From Paractinoplanes bogorensis (lineage in GTDB: Bacteria > Actinomycetota > Actinomycetes > Mycobacteriales > Micromonosporaceae): a stretch of DNA of 64,000 nucleotides. Below the pieces are notes generated by a model, which did no database searches, was not told the origin of the DNA, and saw nothing but the letters and a program-made list of their open reading frames with translations. Location of the stretch: assembly GCF_018829635.1 (NCBI RefSeq), contig NZ_JAHKKG010000004.1:496001-560000 (forward strand), in the 5' to 3' direction. Below, one piece after another: positions 48,252-55,675 of the stretch. The first letter of the stretch is position 1; each line of letters starts with the position of its first letter. Both the position numbers and the translations under genes were made by a program.

Positions 48252-48310
48252 GGCCTGTTTCCTAGATAGGGTGGGCCTCCGCAGCCCGCCTCAGTTCTGA
48301 AACAGGCCTC
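48250..48310. terminator. Inverted repeat / hairpin at the 3' end of the kinase gene
   Basis: Perfect 12-bp arms GAGGCCTGTTTC (48250-48261) and GAAACAGGCCTC (48299-48310) flank a 37-nt interior with an inner stem GGTGGGC/GCCCGCC (one G-U pair). The first arm overlaps the kinase stop codon. A transcription terminator is likely; a small palindromic element is the alternative. Confidence 0.65.
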
Positions 48311-48386
48311 GCCGACTCTGTCTTGGCCGTCCTCGGCGGCGGAATCGGTTTGCGCGGGCGGTGACTCGGCGGCCAGTCTCTTCGGC

Positions 48387-49034
48387 ATGTCATTCGAACC
48401 GCCGCCGTCGCCGCTGTCGTCACCCTCGCCGCTTTCTCCGCCCTCGTCGGTGTCGCCGCCCTCGTCGGTGTCGCCGTCGTCGCCGTCGCCGCTGTCGCCT
48501 CCGGAGATGGTCAACGCGGGCGAGCTGGTGCTCAAGCGCTGGGAGCTCGCGTGGGCCCCGGAGACCCTGGCCGCCATCCGCGAGTCGCTGCCCGAGCTGC
48601 GGGAGTTCCTGCCCTGGGCCACCGACGCCTACAACCTCGACGACATGCACGACTACCTCACAAGGTCGCGGGAGGGCTGGGACGAGGGGGATCAGTTCAA
48701 CTACGCGATCTTCACCTCGGTCGGCGAACTGGTCGGGTCGATCGGTCTCATGACGCGGATGGGACCCGGGGTGCTCGAGATCGGGTACTGGACGCGGAGT
48801 CCGTACGCGGGAAGGGGTTTCATGACGGCGGCGGTCCGGGCTCTGACGCGGATGGCCCTGACGCTGGATGGCATCGAGCGGGTCGCGATCAAGCACGACG
48901 TGGCGAACAAGGCGTCGGCGGCGGTCGCGATCAAGGCCGGTTTCGCCGAGGTGCGCCGTGAGGGGCACGTGCCGGCCGCGCCGGGGGAGACCGAGGTGAC
49001 GGTCGTCCGGGAGTTCGCCCGGGACGCCACCTGA
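48387..49034 (+). CDS. GNAT family N-acetyltransferase (RimJ/RimL type) with Ser-Pro N-terminal extension
   Basis: 215 residues from ATG 48387, of which the first 40 are nearly all Ser and Pro (SSPSPLSPPSSVSPPSS) encoded by TCG/CCG repeats. The acetyltransferase core starts near ATG 48507 (MVNAGELVLKRWELAWAPETL), which would give a normal 175-residue enzyme. Core motifs: VGSIGLMTRMGPGVLEIGYWTRSPYAGRGFMTAAVRAL (acetyl-CoA binding) and ANKASAAVAIKAGFAEV. Substrate (a protein N-terminus or small amine) unknown. Neither start has a clear ribosome site, so the extension may not be translated. Confidence 0.85.
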   Translation: MSFEPPPSPLSSPSPLSPPSSVSPPSSVSPSSPSPLSPPEMVNAGELVLKRWELAWAPETLAAIRESLPELREFLPWATDAYNLDDMHDYLTRSREGWDEGDQFNYAIFTSVGELVGSIGLMTRMGPGVLEIGYWTRSPYAGRGFMTAAVRALTRMALTLDGIERVAIKHDVANKASAAVAIKAGFAEVRREGHVPAAPGETEVTVVREFARDAT

Positions 49035-49093
49035 GATATCGCCCGCTCACCTGCCCGCTATGTCGCCCGGCGCGTCGCCCGGGAAAGTGGACA

Positions 49094-49143
49094 TTGACGG
49101 GCCCCTCTGTCTGCCAATAACTTACGGGGAACCTCCGGAAGTT
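49094..49143 (+). promoter_or_regulatory. Candidate xylanase promoter with overlapping operator dyad
   Basis: TTGACG (49094-49099), an 18-base spacer and TAACTT (49118-49123) form a plausible promoter. An inverted repeat AACTTACGG (49119-49127) / CCGGAAGTT (49135-49143), matching at 8 of 9 positions, overlaps the -10 and the expected start site. It is a likely sugar-responsive repressor site. Confidence 0.5.
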
Positions 49144-49203
49144 GCGGGCGTGCGAAGTCCACCGTTTCGCCGCCCGCGACCCCGTACCCCGAAGGAGTCG
49201 GCA

Positions 49204-50289
49204 GTGAAGAGAACCGTTCTCGCCGTGGTGACCGTCCTCGCCACGAGCGCAGCTTTGATTCAGCCTGTTCAAGCAGGTGGGCACGCCAAGTCGCTTCGAT
49301 CGGTAGCTCCGCGAGACTTGCGGATCGGCACCGCGGTGGCCGGCGGCGGCCACCACCTCGACCAGCCGTATCCCGACCCGTTCACCTACGACAAGCCGTA
49401 CCGGCGCGTGCTGGCCAAGGAGTTCAACTCGGCCTCACCCGAGAACCAGATGAAGTGGGAGTTCATCCACCCCGAACGCAACAAGTACAACTTCGGCCCG
49501 GCCGACGCGATCGTGAAGTTCGCCCGGCAGAACGGTCAGGTCGTCCGCGGCCACACGCTGCTGTGGCACAGCCAGAACCCGGCCTGGCTCAACGAGGGCA
49601 CGTTCACCAAGGCCGAACTGCGGCAGATCCTCAAGAGCCACATCTTCACCGTGGTCGGCCGCTACAAGGGCAAGATCCAGCAGTGGGACGTGGCGAACGA
49701 GATCTTCAACGAGAACGGTGAGTACCGCTCCGAGAACATCTGGATCCGTGAGCTGGGCCCCGGCATCATCGCCGACGCGTTCCGCTGGGCGCACCAGGCC
49801 GACCCGAAGGCGCAGCTGTTCCTCAACGACTACGGCGTCGAGTGGCCCGGCGTGAAGGTCGACGCCTACGAGGCGCTCGCCAAGCAGTTGCTGGCCGACC
49901 GCGTGCCGCTGCACGGCTTCGCCTCGCAGGCCCACCTGAGCATGCGGTACGGCGCCCCCGACCAGCTCGCCGGCGTGCTGCAGCGCTTCGACGACCTGGG
50001 CCTCAAGACCGCCATCACCGAACTCGACGTCCGCATGGACCTGCCCGAGGGCGGCGCACCCACCGCCGAGCAGCTGGCCACCCAGGCGTCCTACTACAAG
50101 ACCACCCTCGACGCCTGCCTGGCCGTGGCCGGCTGCAACTCGTTCACGATCTGGGGTTTCACCGACAAGTACTCCTGGGTCCCGGTCTTCTTCCCGGCCG
50201 AGGGCGCCGCCACGGTCATGTGGGACGACTTCACCAAGAAGCCGGCCTACTACACCCTCCGCGACACCCTGGCCGCCGCCCGCCGCTGA
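49204..50289 (+). CDS. Secreted endo-1,4-beta-xylanase, GH10
   Basis: A 361-residue extracellular glycoside hydrolase. The signal peptide is MKRTVLAVVTVLATSAALIQPVQA. A single GH10 barrel follows: FNSASPENQMKWEFIHPERNKYNF, VRGHTLLWHSQNPAWL, acid/base Glu in QWDVANEIF, LFLNDYGVE, HGFASQAHLS, nucleophile Glu in TAITELDVRMD, and TIWGFTDKYSWVP. It cleaves xylan backbones for plant-biomass use. There is no carbohydrate-binding module. GTG start with AAGGAG seven bases upstream. A dyad over the promoter suggests induction by xylan products. Confidence 0.95.
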   Translation: MKRTVLAVVTVLATSAALIQPVQAGGHAKSLRSVAPRDLRIGTAVAGGGHHLDQPYPDPFTYDKPYRRVLAKEFNSASPENQMKWEFIHPERNKYNFGPADAIVKFARQNGQVVRGHTLLWHSQNPAWLNEGTFTKAELRQILKSHIFTVVGRYKGKIQQWDVANEIFNENGEYRSENIWIRELGPGIIADAFRWAHQADPKAQLFLNDYGVEWPGVKVDAYEALAKQLLADRVPLHGFASQAHLSMRYGAPDQLAGVLQRFDDLGLKTAITELDVRMDLPEGGAPTAEQLATQASYYKTTLDACLAVAGCNSFTIWGFTDKYSWVPVFFPAEGAATVMWDDFTKKPAYYTLRDTLAAARR

Positions 50290-50628
50290 CCACCTCCCGC
50301 CGCGCGCGTTCCCGGCGCGCGGCGGCCCAGCGCGGTCCGAGTTCGCGTGCCGGGCACTCGTCGATCTCGCGGCCTGGCGAGCGTGCCTCGCGCAGTGCTG
50401 CCTCTGCGTGTGCCCGCCCGGACCCCCGATCTCAAGCCCGGGCGGGCACACGCGGCTCAGCGGGCCACCGCTCGGCCCGCCCGCGGTTCGGCCCGCTCGG
50501 CCCGCCCGCGGTTCGGCCCGCTCGGCCCGCCCGCGGTTCGGCCCGCTCGGCCCGCCCGCGGTTCGGCCCGCTCGGCCCGCCCGCGGTTCGGCCCGCGCGT
50601 GGCTCGGCACGGGCCCGCGACTCGGCGG
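50290..50628. other. Intergenic gap of 339 bp
   Basis: No gene is supported here. The gap between the convergent xylanase and hydrolase genes contains the 25-bp tandem array at 50471-50595. A GC-rich inverted sequence (CGCGCGTTC/GGCGCGCGG) near 50303-50323 could aid termination. Confidence 0.6.
50471..50595. repeat. Five perfect copies of a 25-bp tandem repeat
   Basis: Five identical 25-bp units at 50471, 50496, 50521, 50546 and 50571. Each begins CTCGGCCCGCCCGCGG and ends TTCGGCCCG, so every unit also holds two copies of a TCGGCCCG core. The array stops abruptly at 50596. There are no spacers, so it is not a CRISPR array. Confidence 0.92.
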
Positions 50629-51486
50629 TCAGCGCTCGTCGAGCACCTCGCGCAGCTTGGCGGCGAAGTTGTCGGGGTCGCCCTGCTGGCCGAACTCGCC
50701 GCCCAGGAAACCGGCGTGGCCGCTCGGGAACGGCGTCGCCTCGATGCCCAGACCGGCCGCGACCCCGAGCCCGGCCCGGTGCGCCAGCTCGCCCTTGGAC
50801 TCCTCGCCCACGCCGACGACGATGCGCGTCGAACCCTCGCGAAGGCGGGCGAAGTCGGGCGCGTAGTGCGTACAGGAAACGAGGTTTTGACCCAGAAGAA
50901 TGTCGTCGCGGGAGCCGTCGTCGTCGGACGACATGCCGAAATCCTCGGGCGACGGACCGGGCTGGTCGATCCATCCGGCCGGGATCTCGCCCTGGTGGCC
51001 GACGATCGAGATGAACTTGACCATGGCAGGGCCCGAGCCCGACTTCTGGTAGAGGTCGGAGATGGCGTGCACCGCGGCCGACGCGTTCGCATGGTCGGGC
51101 ACCGCCGCCACGACGGGCGGCTCGTGCGCGACCAGCGTGCTCACCTGCTCGGGGTGGGCCGTGACCAGCGCGAGCGCGTTGACGGCACCGCCGCTGCTGG
51201 CGAACACGTCGACCGGGCCCCCGCCGACGGCGTCGATGACGCGGCTCAGATCGTCACCGTGCTGCTCGGGCGTCGACGTGGTCTGGCCGCCGGTGAGCTT
51301 GCTGCGGGAGACACCGCGCGGGTCGTACGTGACGATCTTGCGGTCGGGGAAGTGGCTCGCCAGCGTGACGAAGCCGCTCGCATCCATCGGCGAGCCGATC
51401 AGGAGCAGGACGGGGCCGTCGCCCGGGCGGACGTCATAGGTGATCTCGGCGCCGTCGGTGGTCAGCGTGTGCGTCTCAGCAGTCAC
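50629..51486 (-). CDS. Alpha/beta hydrolase
   Basis: A 285-residue alpha/beta-hydrolase fold protein. It shows an oxyanion-type loop near LLLIGSPMDASGF, YDPRGVSRS, a nucleophile elbow FASSGGAVNALAL (Ser of SSGG replacing GxSxG at its first position), and a probable catalytic His in PSGHAGFLGG. Members are esterases, dehalogenases or peroxidases; the substrate is unknown. GTG start with GAGAGG eight bases upstream. It is convergent with the xylanase across a repeat array and divergent from the M48-like gene. Confidence 0.87.
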   Translation of the reverse strand: MTAETHTLTTDGAEITYDVRPGDGPVLLLIGSPMDASGFVTLASHFPDRKIVTYDPRGVSRSKLTGGQTTSTPEQHGDDLSRVIDAVGGGPVDVFASSGGAVNALALVTAHPEQVSTLVAHEPPVVAAVPDHANASAAVHAISDLYQKSGSGPAMVKFISIVGHQGEIPAGWIDQPGPSPEDFGMSSDDDGSRDDILLGQNLVSCTHYAPDFARLREGSTRIVVGVGEESKGELAHRAGLGVAAGLGIEATPFPSGHAGFLGGEFGQQGDPDNFAAKLREVLDER

Positions 51487-51893
51487 TTCAGTGGCCTCTC
51501 ATCTCAAGTCTTGCCGGTAGGACTCGCCTCGCCGTCCGGACTCATCGGCTGCGACGGAAAAATTCTCACCCGGCGGCGGCCGGCCCGACAGAGCCTTCGG
51601 TACTGCCGGAAACCGGAACTTAAGTACTGGGCCTGCCGCCGGAGCCGCGGCTACTCTTCCCGGCATCGGCTTCGAGGGGTCGGCATCGGCTTCGGCTTCC
51701 CGGCATCGGCTTCGAGGGGTCGGCATCGGCTTCGGCTTCGCGGCTTCGGCTTCGCGGGGTCGGCATCGGCATCGGCTTCGCGGCATCGGCCGAAAGTCGG
51801 AGCCGGACGGGACAGTTTCCCGCCCGGGGTCGATGCGAGGATCATGCCGGTTCCGCGATTCTCTATCCCGGAACCGACCACGGGAGGGTCACG
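51487..51893. other. Divergent intergenic region of 407 bp
   Basis: No gene is supported. It holds the upstream region of the hydrolase (51487-51640), a 20-bp tandem array (51661-51790) and the approach to the M48-like gene, whose GGGAGGG ribosome site lies just before ATG 51894. Open frames across it reflect the repeats. Confidence 0.6.
51661..51790. repeat. Tandem array of a 20-bp unit, about 6.5 copies
   Basis: Strict 20-bp periodicity: units begin CGGCATCGGCTTCG and end alternately AGGGGT or GCTTCC/GCTTCG, at 51661, 51681, 51701, 51721, 51741 and 51761, with a partial unit at 51781. The alternation suggests an older 40-bp duplication. Confidence 0.85.
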
Positions 51894-52970
51894 ATGACAA
51901 TCGAGGACGACAACCGGCCGGCACGGCAGCGAGTCGCACTGACCGGCATCAGCTCGCGGGCGTGGGAGCATCCCGCCGACCGGGGCGCGCTGACGGCGTT
52001 GCGCGAGCTGCGCGGCTTCGACGACGTGGTGCGCGGCCTGTTCGGCATGTGGAACGAGCGGGGGTTCCGCCTGTCCTACCTGGCCGGGGCCATCCGGGTC
52101 GACCACCGGCAGTACCCGCGGGTGCACGGCCTGTTCGCCGAGGCGGCCGACGCGCTCGACGTCGCCGAGCGGCCCGAGCTCTACGTCAGCCAGCAGCCGG
52201 TCATCACCAGCAAGTCGATCGGCATGGACCGCCCGTTCATCGTGATCAGCACGGCGGCCGTCGAGAAGCTGGACGACGAGGAACTGCGCACCCTGCTCGG
52301 CCGCGAGATCGGCCATGTCCGCAGCGGTCACGCGGTCTACCAGACGATCATGACGATCCTGACCCGCTGGGTGACCAACATCAGCTGGGTGCCGGTGGGC
52401 GTCATCGCGATGCGCGCGATCATCGCGGCGATGTACGAGTGGTGGCGCAAAGCCGAGCTGTCGGCCGACCGAGCCGGTCTGCTCGCCGCGCAGGATCCGG
52501 CGGCGTCGCTGCGCCTGTTCATGAAACTGGCCGGTGGCGGCGACCTGTCGCAGATCGACACCGTGGCGTTCCTCGAGCAGGCAGCGGAGTACGAGGGCGG
52601 CGGCGACATCCGCGACAGCATCCACAAGATCGGCATGACCGCGTTCAACAACGAGCCGGTCCCGGTGGCGCGCGCCTCCGAGCTGCAGAAATGGGTCGAC
52701 TCCGGCGACTACGCCCGCATCCTCGGCGGCGACTACCCGCGTCGCGACGACGACCGCGACGCCTCGGTCACCGCCGACATCAAGGACGCGGCCGCCAGCT
52801 ACCGCGACACGCTGCGTGACACGCCTGACCCGCTGGTCACGTTCGCCCGGCGCGCCGCCGGCGGTGCGGCCGACCTGGTCGGCTCGGCCGCACGCGGAGC
52901 CCGCGACTGGGCCCGTGGCCGCGGCGACGGCGGCAACAGCGACGGCGGCACCAACGGCAACGGCGCCTGA
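51894..52970 (+). CDS. M48-family peptidase-like protein with altered zinc motif
   Basis: A 358-residue protein. The M48 helix reads LLGREIGHVRSGH: the usual HExxH appears as REIGH. The downstream ligand region KAELSADRAGLLAAQ (ExxxD) is kept. A membrane-associating segment WVTNISWVPVGVIAMRAIIAAMY lies between. The C-terminal 60 residues are low-complexity and charged (DWARGRGDGGNSDGG). With Arg in place of the first zinc His it may be inactive, or bind metal through the second HxxSGH. ATG start with GGGAGGG. A 13-bp-stem terminator follows. Confidence 0.82.
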   Translation: MTIEDDNRPARQRVALTGISSRAWEHPADRGALTALRELRGFDDVVRGLFGMWNERGFRLSYLAGAIRVDHRQYPRVHGLFAEAADALDVAERPELYVSQQPVITSKSIGMDRPFIVISTAAVEKLDDEELRTLLGREIGHVRSGHAVYQTIMTILTRWVTNISWVPVGVIAMRAIIAAMYEWWRKAELSADRAGLLAAQDPAASLRLFMKLAGGGDLSQIDTVAFLEQAAEYEGGGDIRDSIHKIGMTAFNNEPVPVARASELQKWVDSGDYARILGGDYPRRDDDRDASVTADIKDAAASYRDTLRDTPDPLVTFARRAAGGAADLVGSAARGARDWARGRGDGGNSDGGTNGNGA

Positions 52971-53007
52971 CCTCCGGCCGGGCGCAACCGGCCGGCGCAG
53001 GACGACG

Positions 53008-53037
53008 AGCGCCCGGCAGCATCGGCTGCCGGGCGCT
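53008..53037. terminator. Hairpin terminator after the M48-like gene
   Basis: A perfect 13-bp stem (53008-53020 with 53025-53037, arms AGCGCCCGGCAGC and GCTGCCGGGCGCT) with loop ATCG lies 38 bp after the stop. Its core resembles the terminator at 21673. Confidence 0.85.
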
Positions 53038-53040
53038 GGC

Positions 53041-53132
53041 GGGCGGCGTGGCGAGCGTGCACCGGGCGCCGGGCGGCGTGGCTAACGCGCACCGGGCGGC
53101 AAGCGGCGTGGCTCTGACGAGCACCTGGCACC
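53041..53132. repeat. Three imperfect copies of a 30-bp tandem repeat
   Basis: Units start GGGCGGCGTGGC at 53041 and 53071 and AAGCGGCGTGGC at 53101, each followed by a GCACC-containing half. They occupy the gap between the terminator and the acyl-CoA oxidase-like stop. Confidence 0.7.
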
Positions 53133-53175
53133 GGGCAACGCGAGCCGTAGTAACGGACGTGCGCGCCGCTCGGTG

Positions 53176-55125
53176 TCAGAGCGTGGCGTCGTGGGCGGCC
53201 ATCACGTCCTGGCGGGCCGGCTCCTCGCGCAGGATCGCCGCGTTGAGCCACTCGTCGGGGATCGCGAACGCGTCGACCAGCGTGGTCATGTGCGGGCGCA
53301 ACTGCCGCAGCAGGTCGTTGACCATGCCGGTCACCGCCTTGGACCGGGCCGGGGTCAGCCGGCCGTGCTCCAGGTACCAGCCCTTGTTCGCCTCGACGGT
53401 GCTCAGGGCGTACAGGTCGCAGACCTTGCTCAGCAACGCCTTGACCTCGTCGTCGGCCGTGCGGTCGATGCCCGCCACGAAAGCCTCGAGCACGATCCGG
53501 TCGACGTGCGCGCGGGCCGTCTCGAGCACGTGGTCCTGCACGTCGTTGAAGATGTCGAACTGCCGCTCCGGCTTCAGCGAAGCGCCCTTGCGCAGCCGTC
53601 GCACCGCACCGTCGAGCAGGTGTTTCTCCCGATCCTCGAACAGGGCCAGGTGCCAGCCGCGGTTGGTCAGGGCGACCTCCTCGTCCCGGCCGGGCACCGC
53701 GTCGATGAGCCGTTCGATCAGGCTGCGGGCCGCCGTCCGTTCGAGCACCATCGATCGCACCTGGTCGGCGACGAACGTGGCCCGCCCCCACCCGTCGAGC
53801 GACCCGAACGCGTCCCGATAACCGGTCAGCAGCCCCTTCGCCACGAGCTGGAGCAGGACCGTGTTGTCCCCCTCGAACGTGGTGAAGACATCGGTGTCGG
53901 CCTTCAGCCCCGGCAGCCTGTTCTCGGCCAGATAGCCGGCCCCGCCACACGCCTCGCGCGCCGCCTGGATCGAGCGGGTCGCGTGCCACGTCTGCGCGGC
54001 TTTCAGCCCGGCCGCCCGCGACTCCAGTTCGCGCTGGCGGTGCTCGTCGACCGGACCGTCCGCGGTCTGCACGTCGTGCAGCGCGGTCACCAGCTCGTCC
54101 TGCGCGAAATGCAGTGCGTACGCGGTGGCCAGGTTGGTGGTCAGCACCCGCTGGTGGGCCAGATAGTCGTTCAACGCGATCTCGCGGTCCTCGCCGGGCG
54201 CGCCGAACTGACGACGAGATTCCCCATACCGTACGGCGATGGTCAGCGCGCTCTTGGCCGCGTTCGCCGCCGACCCGCCGACCACCACGCGCCCGCGCAC
54301 CAGGGTGCCGAGCATCGTGAAGAAGCGGCGCACGTCGTTGTCGATCGAGCTCGTGTACGTGCCGTCGGGCGCGACCTGCCCGTACCGGTCGAGCAGCATC
54401 TCGCGCGGCACGCTCACGTGGTCGAACGAGAGCCGTCCGTTGTCCACGCCGAGCAGGCCCGCCTTGTGCCCGTCGTCGCCGGTCGTCACCCCCGGCAGCG
54501 GCTTACCGTCCTCGTCGCGGATCGGCACCAGCCACGCGTGCACGCCGTAGCGCTTGCCACCGCTGATCAGCTGGGCGAACACGACTGCCATGCGCCCGTC
54601 GCGCGCGGCGTTGCCGATGTAGTCCTTGCGCGCCGCGTCGTGCGGGGTGTGCAGGTCGAATGTCTGCGTCGCCGGGTCGTAGGTGCAGGTCGTCCGCAGT
54701 TGCTGCACGTCGGAGCCGTGCCCCGTCTCGGTCATCGCGAAGCAGCCGAGCAGATCGGCCGAGATGATGTCGCGCAGGTAGCGGTCGTGATGGTATTTCG
54801 TGCCGAGCGCGACCACCGCCCCGCCGAACAGGCCCCACTGCACGCCCGCCTTGACCATCAGCGACAGGTCGATCTGGGCGAGCATCTCGGCCGCGACCAC
54901 CGAACCACCGGGGTCGGCCTGGCCGCCGTACTCGATCGGGAAGCCGGCCGCGACGCCCGGGTCGGCCGGCAGCCGGCGCAGTTGCCGGGTGACGCGTTCG
55001 CGGGCCTCGTCGATCGTCTCGCCGAAGACCGTGACGAACTCGTCGCCGGTCAGCTCGGAGCGCGCGGCTTTCCGCACATGCGCCCACCGGCCGTCGAGAA
55101 CCTCTTGCAGTCGCGAGCTGAGCAT
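53176..55125 (-). CDS. Acyl-CoA dehydrogenase / acyl-CoA oxidase family protein
   Basis: A 649-residue flavoprotein with the long C-terminal domain of peroxisomal-type acyl-CoA oxidases. Motifs: FAMTETGHGSDVQQLRT (FAD/substrate loop), RRQFGAPGEDREIALNDYLAHQ, and EACGGAGYLAENRLPGLKADTDVFTTFEGDNTVLLQLVAKGLL with the Glu base in TFEGDN. It would introduce the 2,3-double bond into fatty acyl-CoA, transferring electrons to oxygen or ETF. ATG start with GGAGG. A TACT-N4-AGTA dyad sits between the -10-like TAAAGT and the start, pointing to TetR-type control. Confidence 0.92.
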   Translation of the reverse strand: MLSSRLQEVLDGRWAHVRKAARSELTGDEFVTVFGETIDEARERVTRQLRRLPADPGVAAGFPIEYGGQADPGGSVVAAEMLAQIDLSLMVKAGVQWGLFGGAVVALGTKYHHDRYLRDIISADLLGCFAMTETGHGSDVQQLRTTCTYDPATQTFDLHTPHDAARKDYIGNAARDGRMAVVFAQLISGGKRYGVHAWLVPIRDEDGKPLPGVTTGDDGHKAGLLGVDNGRLSFDHVSVPREMLLDRYGQVAPDGTYTSSIDNDVRRFFTMLGTLVRGRVVVGGSAANAAKSALTIAVRYGESRRQFGAPGEDREIALNDYLAHQRVLTTNLATAYALHFAQDELVTALHDVQTADGPVDEHRQRELESRAAGLKAAQTWHATRSIQAAREACGGAGYLAENRLPGLKADTDVFTTFEGDNTVLLQLVAKGLLTGYRDAFGSLDGWGRATFVADQVRSMVLERTAARSLIERLIDAVPGRDEEVALTNRGWHLALFEDREKHLLDGAVRRLRKGASLKPERQFDIFNDVQDHVLETARAHVDRIVLEAFVAGIDRTADDEVKALLSKVCDLYALSTVEANKGWYLEHGRLTPARSKAVTGMVNDLLRQLRPHMTTLVDAFAIPDEWLNAAILREEPARQDVMAAHDATL

Positions 55126-55143
55126 GTCGCCTCCACCACTTGT

Positions 55144-55155
55144 TACTGGTGAGTA
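55144..55155. promoter_or_regulatory. Candidate TetR-type operator TACTGGTGAGTA
   Basis: A perfect TACT-GGTG-AGTA dyad lies 19 bases upstream of the acyl-CoA oxidase-like ATG, downstream of a minus-strand TAAAGT. Dyads of the TACTNNNNAGTA type are common operators for TetR regulators of fatty-acid genes. Confidence 0.45.
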
Positions 55156-55203
55156 GCAACTTTACCCCGGCCCGCGCGCGATCAACCGGTGAAGCACGCC
55201 ACG

Positions 55204-55476
55204 TCAGCCGGCGAGGACCCAGCGTGGCCGACCGGCGTCGTACAACTCGTCGACGACATGGCGGGCCCAGCGCATGCGGGGAGCGGCGCACTCGGGGTGG
55301 TCGCCGTACTCACCGGCGACGTCGGCGGCGCACCCTCGGACGCCGCCGTGCGTGCGCACCGCGTGACGGATGGCCTGCTCGGCGGTGGCGTGCGACGGGT
55401 GGCTTCCGGTCGCCAGAGGGCTTGTGAACAGCGCTTCCGCGCGGGCAACGGTCAACATCGGGGCGATGGCGGTCAT
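55204..55476 (-). CDS. Small conserved actinobacterial protein of unknown function
   Basis: A 90-residue soluble protein beginning MTAIAPMLTVARAEALFTS, with a helical middle (HATAEQAIRHAVRTHGGVRGCAADVAGEYGDHPE) and a C-terminal RMRWARHVVDELYDA. I recall small proteins of this pattern in many actinomycetes, but no function is known to me. The start is secure: ATG 55474-55476 follows a strong AGGAGGAG. The pattern of helices with a conserved Cys could suit a small regulator. Confidence 0.75.
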   Translation of the reverse strand: MTAIAPMLTVARAEALFTSPLATGSHPSHATAEQAIRHAVRTHGGVRGCAADVAGEYGDHPECAAPRMRWARHVVDELYDAGRPRWVLAG

Positions 55477-55675
55477 GGGGATCTCCTCCTTCAACTGACA
55501 CTCTCCGTAGGTAGGACCGGAGTCCCCTCGGGAACTCATCGCCAAGTTAGCCCCGGGGTACGACAATTTCTGCTGCGCGGCCGCGAGCCGAACCCGCCGC
55601 AACGGCGCGGTGACTCGCGGCCACGGATCAAGGGCCCGACGCACGTGGAGCGTGACTCACGGTGACGGCCCTGCG

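Noticed and set aside
50471..50595. Regular repeats that might be a CRISPR array
   Set aside because: The 25-bp units are directly joined with no unique spacers, and no cas gene is nearby.
51499..51786. A small Arg/Pro/Glu-rich open frame across the 20-bp repeats
   Set aside because: It is only a translation of the repeat unit, has no ribosome site, and lies in a divergent control region.
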